Numbered from the stretch's first letter, positions 27,829 to 36,575 are shown. The stretch: 43,324 nt of DNA from Bauldia sp. (GCA_022841545.1 JALHRF010000017.1:1-43324), one strand, 5' to 3'. Notes: generated from the sequence alone by a model not told the origin. Numbers and translations: made by a program.

Positions 27829-28593
27829 ATGAACCGTCGTCGGCGCATTTATGAAGGCAAGGCCAAGATCCTGTTCGAAGGACCGGAACCCGGCACCCTC
27901 GTGCAGTTCTTCAAGGACGACGCCACGGCATTCAACAAGAAGAAGATGGACGTCATCGACGGGAAAGGCGTCCTCAACAACCGCATTTCCGAGCACATCT
28001 TCAGTCATCTCAACAGGATGGGCATCCCGACCCACTTCATCAAACGGCTCAACATGCGCGAGCAGCTGATCCGTGAGGTCGAGATCATCCCGCTCGAGGT
28101 GGTGGTGAGGAACCTCGCCGCCGGCTCGCTTTCGACCCGCCTCGGGATCGAGGAAGGCACCGTGCTGCCGCGCTCGATCATCGAGTTCTACTACAAGAAC
28201 GACGAACTCAACGACCCGATGGTCACCGAGGAGCACATCACCGCCTTCGGCTGGGCGAGCCCTCAGGAGATCGACGACATCATGGCGTTGGCCATCCGGG
28301 TCAACGACTTCCTCGCCGGGCTCTTCCTCGGCGCCGGCATCCAGCTCGTCGACTTCAAGATCGAGTGCGGCCGGCTCTGGGAAAACGACATGATGCGGAT
28401 CGTCGTCGCCGACGAGATCTCGCCGGACAGTTGCCGCCTTTGGGATGTCCAGACCAAGGACAAGCTCGACAAGGATCGCTTCCGCCACGACATGGGTGGC
28501 CTGGTCGAGGCCTACCAGGAGGTTGCGCGCCGTCTCGGCATCCTGCTCGAGAATGAGCGGCCGAAGGGCAACGGCCCGGTTCTGGTGCAATAG
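27829..28593 (+). CDS. purC: SAICAR synthetase PurC
   Basis: A 254-residue ATP-dependent ligase that joins aspartate to CAIR in de novo purine synthesis. Landmarks are [18 protein letters not shown], the ATP/substrate block [38 protein letters not shown] and [10 protein letters not shown]. The 27829 start gives the standard family N-terminus; an ATG at 27799 would add ten residues. Opens the purine block and is followed 17 bases later by purS. Confidence 0.97.
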   Translation: MNRRRRIYEGKAKILFEGPEPGTLVQFFKDDATAFNKKKMDVIDGKGVLNNRISEHIFSHLNRMGIPTHFIKRLNMREQLIREVEIIPLEVVVRNLAAGSLSTRLGIEEGTVLPRSIIEFYYKNDELNDPMVTEEHITAFGWASPQEIDDIMALAIRVNDFLAGLFLGAGIQLVDFKIECGRLWENDMMRIVVADEISPDSCRLWDVQTKDKLDKDRFRHDMGGLVEAYQEVARRLGILLENERPKGNGPVLVQ

Positions 28594-28610
28594 GGCGACT
28601 GAATCCTGCC

Positions 28611-28850
28611 GTGAAAGCGCGCGTCACGGTCACGCTCAAGTCAGGCATCCTCGATCCCCAGGGCAAGGCGATCGAGGGTGCCCTTGCGACCCTCGGCTTC
28701 GGCGGGGTCAACGGCGTCCGCCAGGGCAAGGTCTTCGACATCGAACTCGCCGAGACCGACCCGGAGAAAGCGAGGGCGGCGCTCAAGCAGATGTGCGAGG
28801 CGCTGCTCGCCAACCTCGTGATCGAGGACTATACTATCGACGTGTCCTGA
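28611..28850 (+). CDS. purS: PurS, subunit of FGAM synthase
   Basis: A 79-residue ferredoxin-like subunit that, with PurL and PurQ, forms phosphoribosylformylglycinamidine synthase. The KARVTVTLKSGILDPQGKAI start and VRQGKVFDIEL match the family. It uses a GTG start at 28611, and its presence agrees with the short form of PurL found downstream. Here purS is split from purQ by about 2.1 kb of accessory genes, which is unusual. Confidence 0.95.
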   Translation: MKARVTVTLKSGILDPQGKAIEGALATLGFGGVNGVRQGKVFDIELAETDPEKARAALKQMCEALLANLVIEDYTIDVS

Positions 28851-28873
28851 CCGTCGTCTCGATCGAGTTCGCC

Positions 28874-29107
28874 ATGGCAGAGGTATCTTCCGAGCTGATC
28901 TACGAAGTCCTGAAGCAGCTTCGGGACCGCCAGATAAGCACCGAGGCCAAGGTGGATGAACTGAAGGCCGAAATGCAGGCCTTCCGCGGCCATATGGTCG
29001 CGCTGCAGCAGGACACCCAGAACATCTACGCCATTCTTGTTCGGCACGAGGCCCGGCTCGACCGCATCGAGCGCCGGCTGGACCTGGTAGAGCCTGCCAC
29101 CGCCTGA
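28874..29107 (+). CDS. Small coiled-coil hypothetical protein within the purine block
   Basis: A 77-residue mostly helical protein. It starts SSELIYEVLKQLRDRQIS, continues as a heptad-like charged helix (TEAKVDELKAEMQAFRGHM) and ends with YAILVRHEARLDRIERRLDLVEP. No cysteine, no membrane segment. The motif AIL-RHE-R--R-E is shared with the small protein at 39686, which sits between bolA and grxD, so the two may be related. No function known to me; cytoplasmic oligomer is a fair guess. The ATG at 28874 lies 23 bases after the purS stop. Confidence 0.6.
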   Translation: MAEVSSELIYEVLKQLRDRQISTEAKVDELKAEMQAFRGHMVALQQDTQNIYAILVRHEARLDRIERRLDLVEPATA

Positions 29108-29183
29108 CCACAGCGGCGGCCCAAATTCGCCCAAGCCTTCGCTTATCACTCCGCACGTCGGGGGCTCGCGCGGAGGATCTTCC

Positions 29184-29735
29184 TTGCCGCTTAGGTTCAT
29201 TTTGCGCCAGGTCGCGCTGGTCGCTCCTGTCGTCATCGGACTCTCGTCCACCACCCTCGCAACCGAACCCCTTGAGATGCTCCCCGACGGCAGCGCCCGG
29301 GCGCGTATCGGCGACATCAAGCTCTATCACGACCCGAAGGCGTGGCGGATCGACGGAGAGGGCGATGCCTTCGCCATCCGGTGCCGCGGCCCCGAATGTG
29401 ACGGCCCGTTGATGTCGATCAGCATCGAGCCGGCCGACCGGAGCGCCTGCACGCCGGGCGCGGTCGTCGACCGGTCGCATTTCGCGTACCCGGACGCCTG
29501 GGGCTGGCAGGTGACGCGCGGCGGCGGTGCAGTCGGGCTCCCGGTCCACATCGCCACCTCCGACTGGGGCTGCAGGAACCTGGCCGGCTTCCCCGTCTTC
29601 GCCTGCACCGAGCACAAGGGCCGCTCCTACTGGTTCGCGGCGCCGGGAGACATGTGCCAGACGTCGCGGAGGGAATCGCAGGGGTTGCGCAACCTGCTCA
29701 ACGGCCTCTCCGCGGCGGAGCTGACCGACCCATGA
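29184..29735 (+). CDS. Secreted Cys-containing hypothetical protein, paralogue 1
   Basis: A 183-residue exported protein with a signal peptide in about the first 26 residues. The mature part has six cysteines: two in CRGPEC, then one each in RSACTPG, DWGCRN, FACTEH and DMCQTS, probably disulphide-bonded. The blocks IGDIKLYHDPKAWRI and CDGPLMSISIEPAD align with IGDLVLDYDDTEWHV and CEDRPGISVSIAPAD of the next gene, so the two are diverged tandem duplicates. No known domain recognised. It overlaps the next gene as ATGA, implying translational coupling. Confidence 0.6.
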   Translation: MPLRFILRQVALVAPVVIGLSSTTLATEPLEMLPDGSARARIGDIKLYHDPKAWRIDGEGDAFAIRCRGPECDGPLMSISIEPADRSACTPGAVVDRSHFAYPDAWGWQVTRGGGAVGLPVHIATSDWGCRNLAGFPVFACTEHKGRSYWFAAPGDMCQTSRRESQGLRNLLNGLSAAELTDP

Positions 29736-30259
29736 TCCGCGCCGCGCTTGTCACCCTCTGTCTCGCGGCGGCCGGCGTGGCACAGGCAGCGCCGGCGTCC
29801 GTCGCCATCGGCGACCTCGTCCTCGACTACGACGACACCGAGTGGCACGTCACGGCGCGGCCCGAAGGCGCGGTGCTGCAATGGATCGCCTGCGAGGGTT
29901 TCGGCTGCGAGGACCGGCCGGGCATCTCCGTCAGCATCGCCCCCGCCGACGGTCTGCCGCCGCCGGCAATCCCCCGCCACGACGAAGGCTTCGCCCGGTC
30001 GCTCTGGGAACTCCTGGACGGTCCGGTATCCTGGATCGGCGAGGGCGAGGTTCGCGAGGTCAACGGCTTCGCCATCTTCGCCATCGACCGATGGAGCGGC
30101 TGCCGGGCCATGAGTCCGTCCCAGCTCACGGCCATCCTCGACCACGACGGCCGGCGCTACACCTTCACCAGCGGCATTGTGGCCGCATGCCGCGGCGTAT
30201 GGGGTGTGGGCCGCGAGGCATTCGTCGAAATTCTGACGGGGCTCAAGCCGCGCGGCTGA
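29732..30259 (+). CDS. Secreted Cys-containing hypothetical protein, paralogue 2
   Basis: A 175-residue exported protein with a signal peptide (MIRAALVTLCLAAAGVAQAA). Cysteines occur in WIACEGFGCED, SGCRAM and AACRGV, mirroring part of the pattern of the upstream paralogue. The two genes share a beta-rich core of about 100 residues. The ATG at 29732 overlaps the previous stop; the frame is open further upstream only as shadow. Substrate or partner unknown. A copy of the purQ start sequence lies just downstream at 30294. Confidence 0.6.
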   Translation: MIRAALVTLCLAAAGVAQAAPASVAIGDLVLDYDDTEWHVTARPEGAVLQWIACEGFGCEDRPGISVSIAPADGLPPPAIPRHDEGFARSLWELLDGPVSWIGEGEVREVNGFAIFAIDRWSGCRAMSPSQLTAILDHDGRRYTFTSGIVAACRGVWGVGREAFVEILTGLKPRG

Positions 30260-30293
30260 TCGCAAGAGTCGGGGAATCTGCTATAGCGAAACC

Positions 30294-30313
30294 ATGAAAT
30301 CCGCCGTCGTCAT
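30294..30313 (+). repeat. Duplicate of the purQ start (relic)
   Basis: ATGAAATCCGCCGTCGTCAT matches the first 20 bases of purQ (30986-31005) at 18 of 20 positions. It has no continuing PurQ coding sequence and marks the spot where purQ may have begun before the gene at 30385 entered. Confidence 0.5.
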
Positions 30314-30384
30314 GGTACGCCGGTGGGGCCAGTTCCCCACCGTGACGCGCTCGGGGCACAGGCGGCGAGAAGGAAGGGAGTCCG

Positions 30385-30972
30385 ATGAGAGCTGCCACGC
30401 TGGCCGGATTGCTGGCGATCGCCATGGCCGCTGTCGCCACGGCACCGGCCATGGCGGAGCCGCGCCCCGGAACCGTTGTCGGGCTCGACCTGGCCACACC
30501 CGAGCGGGGCGCCGAGAGCTTCGTCCGCGCCTGGATCGACGGCGATTATTTCGTCGCCTACCTGTCACTCGACCCGGAGCCGCGGTTTCGTTTTCACACC
30601 ATGTCCTCGCGTTTCGAGTTCCCCGGGATACTTGGTCAGAATCTTCCCGATGGCTATCTTGACCGGTTCCTCGAGGCCACTGGCGACAGCCAGGTTCCCG
30701 GCCGCACCATCATCATCGACACGTATGCCGAGTTCGTAGCGATGATGCGCATCGCGGCCGAGATGGACATCCTTCCGTTGGCGTTTGAGGAAGACCCTGA
30801 GAGCCTGGCCCCAACGGTGCTGTCCGGTGGGGATGGACCTCTCGCTCGCGTGGCCCTCGCCGGAAACGACGACGGCACAGTTCTGGTCATGCGCCAGTCT
30901 CCCGGCGGCTTGTGGCGCGTCGCCGGCTTCGAGCGGGGCGACCTGCCCGCGTTCTGGATCTACAGCGAGTAG
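30385..30972 (+). CDS. Secreted hypothetical protein before purQ
   Basis: A 195-residue exported protein with a signal peptide (residues 1-24, cleavage after AMA). The mature sequence is acidic and mixed alpha/beta, with [21 protein letters not shown] near the start and [20 protein letters not shown] at the end, a layout seen in secreted NTF2-like or lumazine-binding-like domains, but the match is too weak to assign. No cysteines in the mature part. It ends 13 bases before the purQ ATG and is probably cotranscribed with it. Confidence 0.55.
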   Translation: MRAATLAGLLAIAMAAVATAPAMAEPRPGTVVGLDLATPERGAESFVRAWIDGDYFVAYLSLDPEPRFRFHTMSSRFEFPGILGQNLPDGYLDRFLEATGDSQVPGRTIIIDTYAEFVAMMRIAAEMDILPLAFEEDPESLAPTVLSGGDGPLARVALAGNDDGTVLVMRQSPGGLWRVAGFERGDLPAFWIYSE

Positions 30973-30985
30973 GGTTCGAGGGGCC

Positions 30986-31684
30986 ATGAAGTCCGCCGTC
31001 ATCATCTTTCCCGGTTCGAACCGCGACCGCGACATGATCGCGGCGCTCACGAAAATCCTCGGACGGAAGCCCGTCGCGGTCTGGCACATGGAGCCGGACC
31101 TGCCGGACGTCGACCTCGTGGTCCTGCCTGGCGGCTTCTCCTATGGCGACTACCTGCGTTCCGGGGCGATCGCCGCCCGCTCGCCGGTGATGCGCGCGGT
31201 CGTGGAGAAGGCCGATGCCGGGGTGGCGGTGCTCGGCATCTGCAACGGCTTCCAGATACTCTGCGAGGCGGGCATCCTGCCGGGCGTGCTGATGCGGAAC
31301 GCCAGCCTCCGCTTCATCTGCCGGGAAACCCATCTCAAGGTCGCGACGACCAGTTCGGTCTTCACCCGACTCTATCGGCAGGGCGAGGTGATCCGCACCC
31401 CGGTTGCCCATGGCGACGGTAACTACCGCGCCGACGACGCGACGCTCGCCGCGCTTCGCGGCGAGGACCGTATCGCGTTCCGCTATTGCGACGCGGGTGG
31501 CCGGATTGCCGACGACACCAACCTCAACGGTTCGATCGACAGCATCGCCGGCATCCTCAGCACGCGCCGGAACGTGCTCGGCATGATGCCGCACCCGGAG
31601 GACCTGATCGAGCCTGAGCAGGGCGGGACGGACGGACGCCGCCTGTTCGAAGGGCTGCTCGGCGCCGTCGGCGTGGCGGCGTAG
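30986..31684 (+). CDS. purQ: PurQ, glutaminase subunit of FGAM synthase
   Basis: A 232-residue class I glutamine amidotransferase that supplies ammonia to PurL. Catalytic Cys86 lies in [10 protein letters not shown], the oxyanion Gly-Gly is in [15 protein letters not shown], and the His-x-Glu of the triad is in [14 protein letters not shown]. Starts [16 protein letters not shown], the classic N-terminus. Convergent with the GYF-domain gene, 21 bases between stops. It is separated from purS and purL by accessory genes. Confidence 0.96.
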   Translation: MKSAVIIFPGSNRDRDMIAALTKILGRKPVAVWHMEPDLPDVDLVVLPGGFSYGDYLRSGAIAARSPVMRAVVEKADAGVAVLGICNGFQILCEAGILPGVLMRNASLRFICRETHLKVATTSSVFTRLYRQGEVIRTPVAHGDGNYRADDATLAALRGEDRIAFRYCDAGGRIADDTNLNGSIDSIAGILSTRRNVLGMMPHPEDLIEPEQGGTDGRRLFEGLLGAVGVAA

Positions 31685-31705
31685 CAGCGCGTCCGCTGGC
31701 CTCCT

Positions 31706-32593
31706 TCAATCGGCGATCCTGCGGGCGGTGCCGCCGTCGGTCTCGTTGACGAGGTTGTCACGATCGACGACGCGGAGTTGCACCGTGCCCGGCTTGCCCT
31801 CGGCCGGGTGGAGGGTGAGCGCAAAGCGGTCGCTGGTCCCGCCGCTGACAGACCATACGCCGGAGACGGCGTTGGTCGTCGGGCCGGTTCCGGCCGTTAC
31901 GGTGACGAAGCCGGAAAAAGTCATGTCGGGGCGGTAGTCGAGCGTCGATTTCACGGCCATGCCGTCGCCATATTCGGCGACGAACTCCCAGGTCCCGATC
32001 ATCAGCCGACGGATGGCGTCAGCGACCGGGACCTCCGGCGGCGTCGCGGCGAAATGGCCCCGAATCGCGGGGATGTCCCAGGCCGGGGCCCATCCCTCAG
32101 TGCCCTGCCGCCACACCAGCGTCGCGCGGGTGATCTCGCCTTTGGCGATCGCAGCCGCGATCTCGTCTTCCGACAGCGGTCCCCGCACCTCGGCGCCGAC
32201 GGCGACGAAATAGATCTCATCGGCCGGCGGGTCGGGCGGCGGCGGCGGCGGTTGCGGCGGCGGGGGCGGCGGCTTTGGGACGGCTCGGGAGAGCGCATCC
32301 GCAAGCTCCGGCAGCGCGCCTGCCCGAATCCAGCCGGAGAGGCCCGGCTTCCAGACCAGCGTCCATGGGAGAATCGTGCCTTCCCTGATCTCGGTGACGA
32401 CGAGCTCCAGGGACAGCGGACCGCGCGACTTGCCCGATTCGGCTACGAAGTACGGCACCGTTACCCGCGGCGCCGGGGGCGGCTGGATGTCGTTCGACAC
32501 GGGACCAGGACCGGCGGTCTCCGCCGCGGCCTTTTGCGCGCCGCCGACGGCGAGCGCGAAGACCGTCAGCAGGAGCAAAAACGCGCGCATCAT
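31706..32593 (-). CDS. Secreted protein with two GYF_2-like domains
   Basis: A 295-residue exported protein: signal peptide 1-24; first GYF_2-like domain about 47-98 (YFVAESGKSRGPLSLELV ... GWIRAGALPEL); a 20-residue Pro-rich linker (107-124); second GYF_2-like domain about 127-180 (YFVAVGAEVRGPLSEDEI ... GWAPAWDIP); and a lipocalin-like C-terminal part (198-295, starting GTWEFVAEYGDGMAV). GYF_2 domains usually face the cytoplasm or are tethered to membrane proteins, so a secreted pair is unusual. Role unknown; peptide binding is a family-based guess. Start is one of two adjacent ATGs (32593 or 32590). Confidence 0.65.
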   Translation of the reverse strand: MMRAFLLLLTVFALAVGGAQKAAAETAGPGPVSNDIQPPPAPRVTVPYFVAESGKSRGPLSLELVVTEIREGTILPWTLVWKPGLSGWIRAGALPELADALSRAVPKPPPPPPQPPPPPPDPPADEIYFVAVGAEVRGPLSEDEIAAAIAKGEITRATLVWRQGTEGWAPAWDIPAIRGHFAATPPEVPVADAIRRLMIGTWEFVAEYGDGMAVKSTLDYRPDMTFSGFVTVTAGTGPTTNAVSGVWSVSGGTSDRFALTLHPAEGKPGTVQLRVVDRDNLVNETDGGTARRIAD

Positions 32594-32798
32594 GGCCGCA
32601 GGCACCCCGTTGTTCACGCGCAGCACGGCGATTCGGAGCTTCCCGCCGGAAGAGCAACGTCCCTCACGACACCATACGGCGTAACCGACCTTCGACAAGC
32701 CGGCGTAAGCATGGGCGTGCGGCCTTTGTGCGACCTTTGGAGCACCCCGCCTTCCCTCACCTTCCGCTGGCCAACGGTCACGGCTACGGGCTAAAGCA

Positions 32799-34601
32799 GT
32801 GGCCCGAAACGACAGCCTCAGGCTCCCCGCCCGCATGGCAGGCATGAACGCCGTCACCGCTTCCTCCCCGCCGCCGGCAGGCGCTGCCGTCGGAGGGCCG
32901 CTTGCGGCCGGCTCCGGCGGGAAGTCCCGCGCCCTTCTCCTCCGCTGGCTGCCGCTCGTCATCGCCGCCGCCTACTTCGCCGTGATGATGCCGATCGGCG
33001 CCAAGATGATCCTCCACTATCCCGACGAGCGCCACTACGCCTATGGCGGCGCACGCATGGTGGAAACCGGCGACTGGCTGATCCCCCGGACCCCGCAAGG
33101 CGAGGTCCGCCTGAAGAAGCCGGTCATACCCTACTGGTTCAGCGCCGCCGGATTCGAGGTCCTCGGCATCGGCGTACCGGGGTTCCGCCTGTTCTGGGTG
33201 CTTGCGGCCTGCGGCATCCTCCTCCTCACCTACGCCATCGCACGCGCCCTCGGCGCGAGCCCTGGCGCGGCGATTCTCGCCGAACTGATGATCGCGGCCA
33301 ATCCGGTGTTCATGCGCGCCGCCACGAACTCGATACCCGACATTCCGCTCACGCTGTTCGTAACCGCCGCCGCGCTCGGCTTCGTCCGTGTTCTGGCGGA
33401 TCGCGGCATGCCCGTGGGCAGCGGCTGGGCATGGCTCGGCTGGCTCGGCATGGCGCTCGCGGTGCTGACCAAGGGTCTCCTCCCGCTCGTGCTCATCGCG
33501 ACGCTGATCGCCTATGTCATCGCCTTCGACCGCGGGAAGCTGGGTCCGATCCTCAGGCCGTTGCCGGTCCTCGCAGCCCTGGCGCTCGTCGGGTCATGGT
33601 ACGCCTACGCGGCAGCGGCCTATCCGGCCGAGTTTGCGGCGCAGTTCTTCGGCGACCAGATCAGCGGGAATGCGACCAAGGGACCGCTCTGGGTTCTCGC
33701 CGCCTTCCCGGGTTATCTCTTCGTGGGCGTCTTCTCGTTCCTCGGCTGGCCGCTCCTCCTGCTCTGGCTCGCGGTGAAGTCCGGGCGAGCGCCATCGCCG
33801 GCGGCCTGGCCGTCGCCGGTCCGGCTTCTGGCGTTGTGGTGCGCCGTGGTCGTCACCGTCTTCGCCTTCAGCGATGCGATCGACCCGCGCTACCTGCTTC
33901 CCGTCCTGCCGCTCTTCTCCGTGCTCCTCGCGCTCGGGATCGAGGCCGTGGACGGCGAAGGCCTGCCGCAGGTCTCTCGCATCTGTCGCTGGCTCCTGCC
34001 GCCCGTCGCAGCCGCGGGCCTGATCCTGGCCGTGCCCGAATCGCTGATCCTCCTTCAGATCGGGGCGCCCTTCGCCATCGCCCTGATGGCCCTCGGTATC
34101 GGTGCATGGCTGGTGCTCGCTCTGGTGGGCCGGCGACGACCGCGCCTCGCCCCCTACCTGCTTGGCGCGACGCCGGTGCTGGCGGCCGCCCTGCTCCTCC
34201 TCGCCATGGCGCCCGTGGTGCTACCGGACCTCGGCACGCCCTTCGCGGCGCGCCTTGCCGCATCGGACACGCCGGCAGCCAACGCGGCATTCGTCGGCGA
34301 TATCCATACCGCCTCGGAGGTCCGTCTTCAGGCGGGCGCGGCCGCGCCCTTCGTCGAACTAAACAAGGTTGGCGATGCGATCGCTGGGGGCTACTGCCTG
34401 GTCATGGCGACGCAACAAAGCGTCGCCAGGCGGCTCGCGGAAGGGGGCTATGTCGTGACCGAGGTCAAGGGGGGATGGCGGGAGATCGACCCGTCGTCAT
34501 TATTCGGTGCGATCTTCTCATGGCGGCTCCAACCGGCGCGCGCGGAGTATGGCGCCGTCGGATATTTCGCCGAATGCGACAGCAAGGGCTCATCCACATG
34601 A
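32799..34601 (+). CDS. GT-C membrane glycosyltransferase (ArnT/PMT-like)
   Basis: A ~600-residue inner-membrane enzyme with about 12 helices. The first periplasmic loop carries HYPDERHYAYGG, whose Asp76/Glu77 correspond to the acidic catalytic pair of ArnT-type enzymes, and RLKKPVIPYWF matches the following ArnT motif. Such enzymes use a lipid-linked sugar to glycosylate lipid A, other glycans or proteins on the periplasmic side. The downstream GT2 and LAB_N genes, each overlapping by ATGA, fit a lipid-modification cassette. The GTG at 32799 is the longest start; ATGs at 32835 or 32844 are as likely. The C-terminal ~100 residues form a soluble domain. Confidence 0.85.
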   Translation: MARNDSLRLPARMAGMNAVTASSPPPAGAAVGGPLAAGSGGKSRALLLRWLPLVIAAAYFAVMMPIGAKMILHYPDERHYAYGGARMVETGDWLIPRTPQGEVRLKKPVIPYWFSAAGFEVLGIGVPGFRLFWVLAACGILLLTYAIARALGASPGAAILAELMIAANPVFMRAATNSIPDIPLTLFVTAAALGFVRVLADRGMPVGSGWAWLGWLGMALAVLTKGLLPLVLIATLIAYVIAFDRGKLGPILRPLPVLAALALVGSWYAYAAAAYPAEFAAQFFGDQISGNATKGPLWVLAAFPGYLFVGVFSFLGWPLLLLWLAVKSGRAPSPAAWPSPVRLLALWCAVVVTVFAFSDAIDPRYLLPVLPLFSVLLALGIEAVDGEGLPQVSRICRWLLPPVAAAGLILAVPESLILLQIGAPFAIALMALGIGAWLVLALVGRRRPRLAPYLLGATPVLAAALLLLAMAPVVLPDLGTPFAARLAASDTPAANAAFVGDIHTASEVRLQAGAAAPFVELNKVGDAIAGGYCLVMATQQSVARRLAEGGYVVTEVKGGWREIDPSSLFGAIFSWRLQPARAEYGAVGYFAECDSKGSST

Positions 34602-35365
34602 ATACAAAGCCCGGGAGCGGGCCGGAACGGACGGCGCCACCTGCCGGACCGCCTGCCGTGTCGGTCGTGATCCCCGCCCACAACGAGGCCGAGAATCTGG
34701 CCGGCTTGATTCCCGAGATCGCCGCGAGCCTTGGCTCCATGCCCCACGAGATCGTCATCGTCGACGACGCAAGCACGGACGATACCCCGGCGCTCGTCGA
34801 CCGGCTGGCCACAGGCGGCATCCGCGTGCGCCGGCTGCAGCACCCCCGCTCGCTCGGCCAGAGCGCGGCGGTCATGACCGGTGTGGTAGCGGCCCGGGGT
34901 TCCCTGGTGGTGACGCTCGATGGCGACGGCCAGAACGACCCGCGGTTCATCCCCGAGATGCTCCGCGCGCTCGATGATCCGGGCGTCGGCATCGTCGCCG
35001 GCCAGCGCCTCGGACGGAAGGACACGATGTCGAAGAAGCTGAGCTCGCGGATCGCCAACGGCGTGCGCCGCGGGTTCCTGAAGGACGACACCCGCGACAC
35101 CGGCTGCGGGCTGAAGGCGTTCCGCCGCGAGCCCTTCACCCGGTTGCCGTATTTCCAGGGGATGCACCGCTATCTTCCGGCCCTCTTCCTCGGCGACGGA
35201 TGGAAGATCGCCCATGTCGACGTGGTCGACCGTGAGCGGCATCACGGCGCATCGCATTACGGCATGCTCGACCGGCTGGCGGTCGGCATCCCCGATCTGT
35301 TCGGCGTCTGGTGGCTCTTGCGCCGCCGCCGACGCAATCCCTTCAGGGTGGAGAAAGTGGAATGA
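34598..35365 (+). CDS. GT2 glycosyltransferase (ArnC/DPM1-like, soluble)
   Basis: A 255-residue family 2 transferase: SVVIPAHNEAENLAGLIPEI, IVDDASTDDT, and the metal motif LDGDGQNDP, with TGCGLKAFRREPF and ERHHGASHYGM as in enzymes that load sugars onto polyprenyl or dolichol phosphate. Unlike ArnC it has no C-terminal transmembrane helices, as in some dolichol-phosphate mannose synthases. It would make the lipid-linked sugar used by the upstream GT-C enzyme. It overlaps both neighbours as ATGA, so the three are strongly coupled. Confidence 0.88.
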   Translation: MNTKPGSGPERTAPPAGPPAVSVVIPAHNEAENLAGLIPEIAASLGSMPHEIVIVDDASTDDTPALVDRLATGGIRVRRLQHPRSLGQSAAVMTGVVAARGSLVVTLDGDGQNDPRFIPEMLRALDDPGVGIVAGQRLGRKDTMSKKLSSRIANGVRRGFLKDDTRDTGCGLKAFRREPFTRLPYFQGMHRYLPALFLGDGWKIAHVDVVDRERHHGASHYGMLDRLAVGIPDLFGVWWLLRRRRRNPFRVEKVE

Positions 35366-35646
35366 TCGACAAGGCCACGATCTGGCTGATCATCGGGTTC
35401 CTCGGCCAGGCCTTCTTCTTCATGCGCTTCGTGGTCCAGTGGATCGCGAGCGAGCGGGCCCGGAAAAGCATCATCCCGGCCGCCTTCTGGTTCTTCTCGA
35501 TCGGCGGCGGGGTCGTGCTCCTGATCTATGCGATCTACCGCGAGGACCCGGTGTTCATCGCCGGTCAGGGGCTGGGCCTCATCATCTACTCCCGCAACAT
35601 CTTCTTCATCCTGCGCGAAAGGCGGGCAACCGTTGAGGCGAAATAG
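35362..35646 (+). CDS. LAB_N-type three-helix membrane protein
   Basis: A 94-residue membrane protein matching the N-terminal domain named after lipid A biosynthesis proteins: WLIIGFLGQAFFFMRFVVQWIASER, then SIIPAAFWFFSIGGGVVLLIYAIYRE and GLGLIIYSRNIFFILRE, giving three helices. Members often stand beside GT2/GT-C glycosyltransferases and may help flip or hold the lipid-linked sugar, by analogy to ArnE/ArnF; this is inference. Last gene of the cassette, with its ATG overlapping the GT2 stop. Confidence 0.85.
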   Translation: MIDKATIWLIIGFLGQAFFFMRFVVQWIASERARKSIIPAAFWFFSIGGGVVLLIYAIYREDPVFIAGQGLGLIIYSRNIFFILRERRATVEAK

Positions 35647-35662
35647 CCCCGGACGACGACAG

Positions 35663-36049
35663 ATGGCGCACGCGATCCTGCGGGGCGTGGCGTTCGCCGC
35701 GGCGTTGCTTGCAGCCGTTCCCCTGCCCTCGATGGCGCAGCCATCGGACGCGGCCTATGCGCTCGCCAACCGCCTCGGCGCCGCGATGGAGCGCTGCTGG
35801 TTCATGGGCGGGGACCCGGTGTTCGGCGCCTACGTCTATTCGCTGGAGCCAAACGCCACCGGCGGCCCGCGCATCCTGGTCGTGCCGCGGGACTCGCGGG
35901 AAGGCCGACCGGTGCTGGTGATCGACATCCTCGGCGCCGGGCCGAAGCCGAGGGTCAATGTCTACGGCCCGCTCGCCGCCGGTCCCGGCGCGGACCGGAT
36001 CGGCCGCGATCTTCGCCGCTGGCTCGACGGCGGCGACGGCTGCGGTTGA
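35663..36049 (+). CDS. Small secreted hypothetical protein
   Basis: A 128-residue exported protein with a signal peptide (about residues 1-25, ending SMAQ). The mature part is about 100 residues with a possible disulphide between AMERCWFMGG and the C-terminal GDGCG, and a central ILVVPRDSREGRPVLVIDIL strand pair. I recognise no domain. It lies 16 bases after the LAB_N gene, so it may belong to the glycan cassette transcript. Convergent with the next gene. Confidence 0.55.
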   Translation: MAHAILRGVAFAAALLAAVPLPSMAQPSDAAYALANRLGAAMERCWFMGGDPVFGAYVYSLEPNATGGPRILVVPRDSREGRPVLVIDILGAGPKPRVNVYGPLAAGPGADRIGRDLRRWLDGGDGCG

Positions 36050-36053
36050 ACCG

Positions 36054-36434
36054 TCAGTCGTTGGCGCTCACGCCCTCGAAGCGCCAGCCTTTCTCGGTGT
36101 TGACGAAGACGTAGATCAGCTCGCAATAGGCGACGTAGTAATCGACACCATCCTCGTGCGGGGTGGTGGTGGCGAGGCAGGCCCTGGCGTCGGCGTCGAA
36201 CCAGCCGTCATAGAGCGTCGGGAAGCTGTCACCACTAAGTTCCTCGCCGTTGTACACCACCGGGAACTTGACCAGCGCCTTGACGGTGCCGACGTCGTCG
36301 TTGTTGAGGGCGGTGGTGAACTCCGTCCAGAAGGCGTCGAAGGCTTCGTCGGCGCGTGCCGGCAGGGACGAGAGCCCCGCGACAATGCCGATGAACAGCG
36401 CGACCACCCTGCCTACTCCCGATACCGAACGCAT
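36054..36434 (-). CDS. Small secreted NTF2-like hypothetical protein
   Basis: A 126-residue exported protein; signal peptide residues 1-28 (ending ARA-DE). The mature part DEAFDAFWTEFTTALNNDDV, VKALVKFPVVYNG and a C-terminal GWRFEGVSAND have the helix-then-sheet pattern of NTF2-like domains, though no catalytic residues are visible. The ATG at 36434 is chosen for its GGAG at seven bases; upstream ATGs back to 36641 would hide the signal peptide. Its 5' region is shared with the divergent BrnT gene. Confidence 0.6.
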   Translation of the reverse strand: MRSVSGVGRVVALFIGIVAGLSSLPARADEAFDAFWTEFTTALNNDDVGTVKALVKFPVVYNGEELSGDSFPTLYDGWFDADARACLATTTPHEDGVDYYVAYCELIYVFVNTEKGWRFEGVSAND

Positions 36435-36546
36435 CCCGGTTCTCCACGACGACACCATCCCAGCGGCGGAGCATACCAATTGTCGGGCGGGCGGAAAGAG
36501 GGCAATTATGCCCGGGATACGATTGGACCAGCAGGCGTGTCGCCGG

Positions 36547-36575
36547 TTGAATGCGTGTACCGGAATGTGTACATA
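36547..36575 (+). promoter_or_regulatory. Promoter and likely operator of brnTA
   Basis: TTGAAT (36547-36552), exactly 17 bases, TACATA (36570-36575), then four bases to the BrnT ATG at 36580. GTGTAC occurs twice in the spacer and -10 region (GTGTACCGGAATGTGTAC), a suitable site for BrnA autorepression. The message is probably leaderless. Confidence 0.55.

Noticed and set aside
33431..34597. Upstream extension of the GT2 frame
   Set aside because: This part is out of frame with the GT-C gene; the GT2 domain starts at 34598 with the ATGA overlap.
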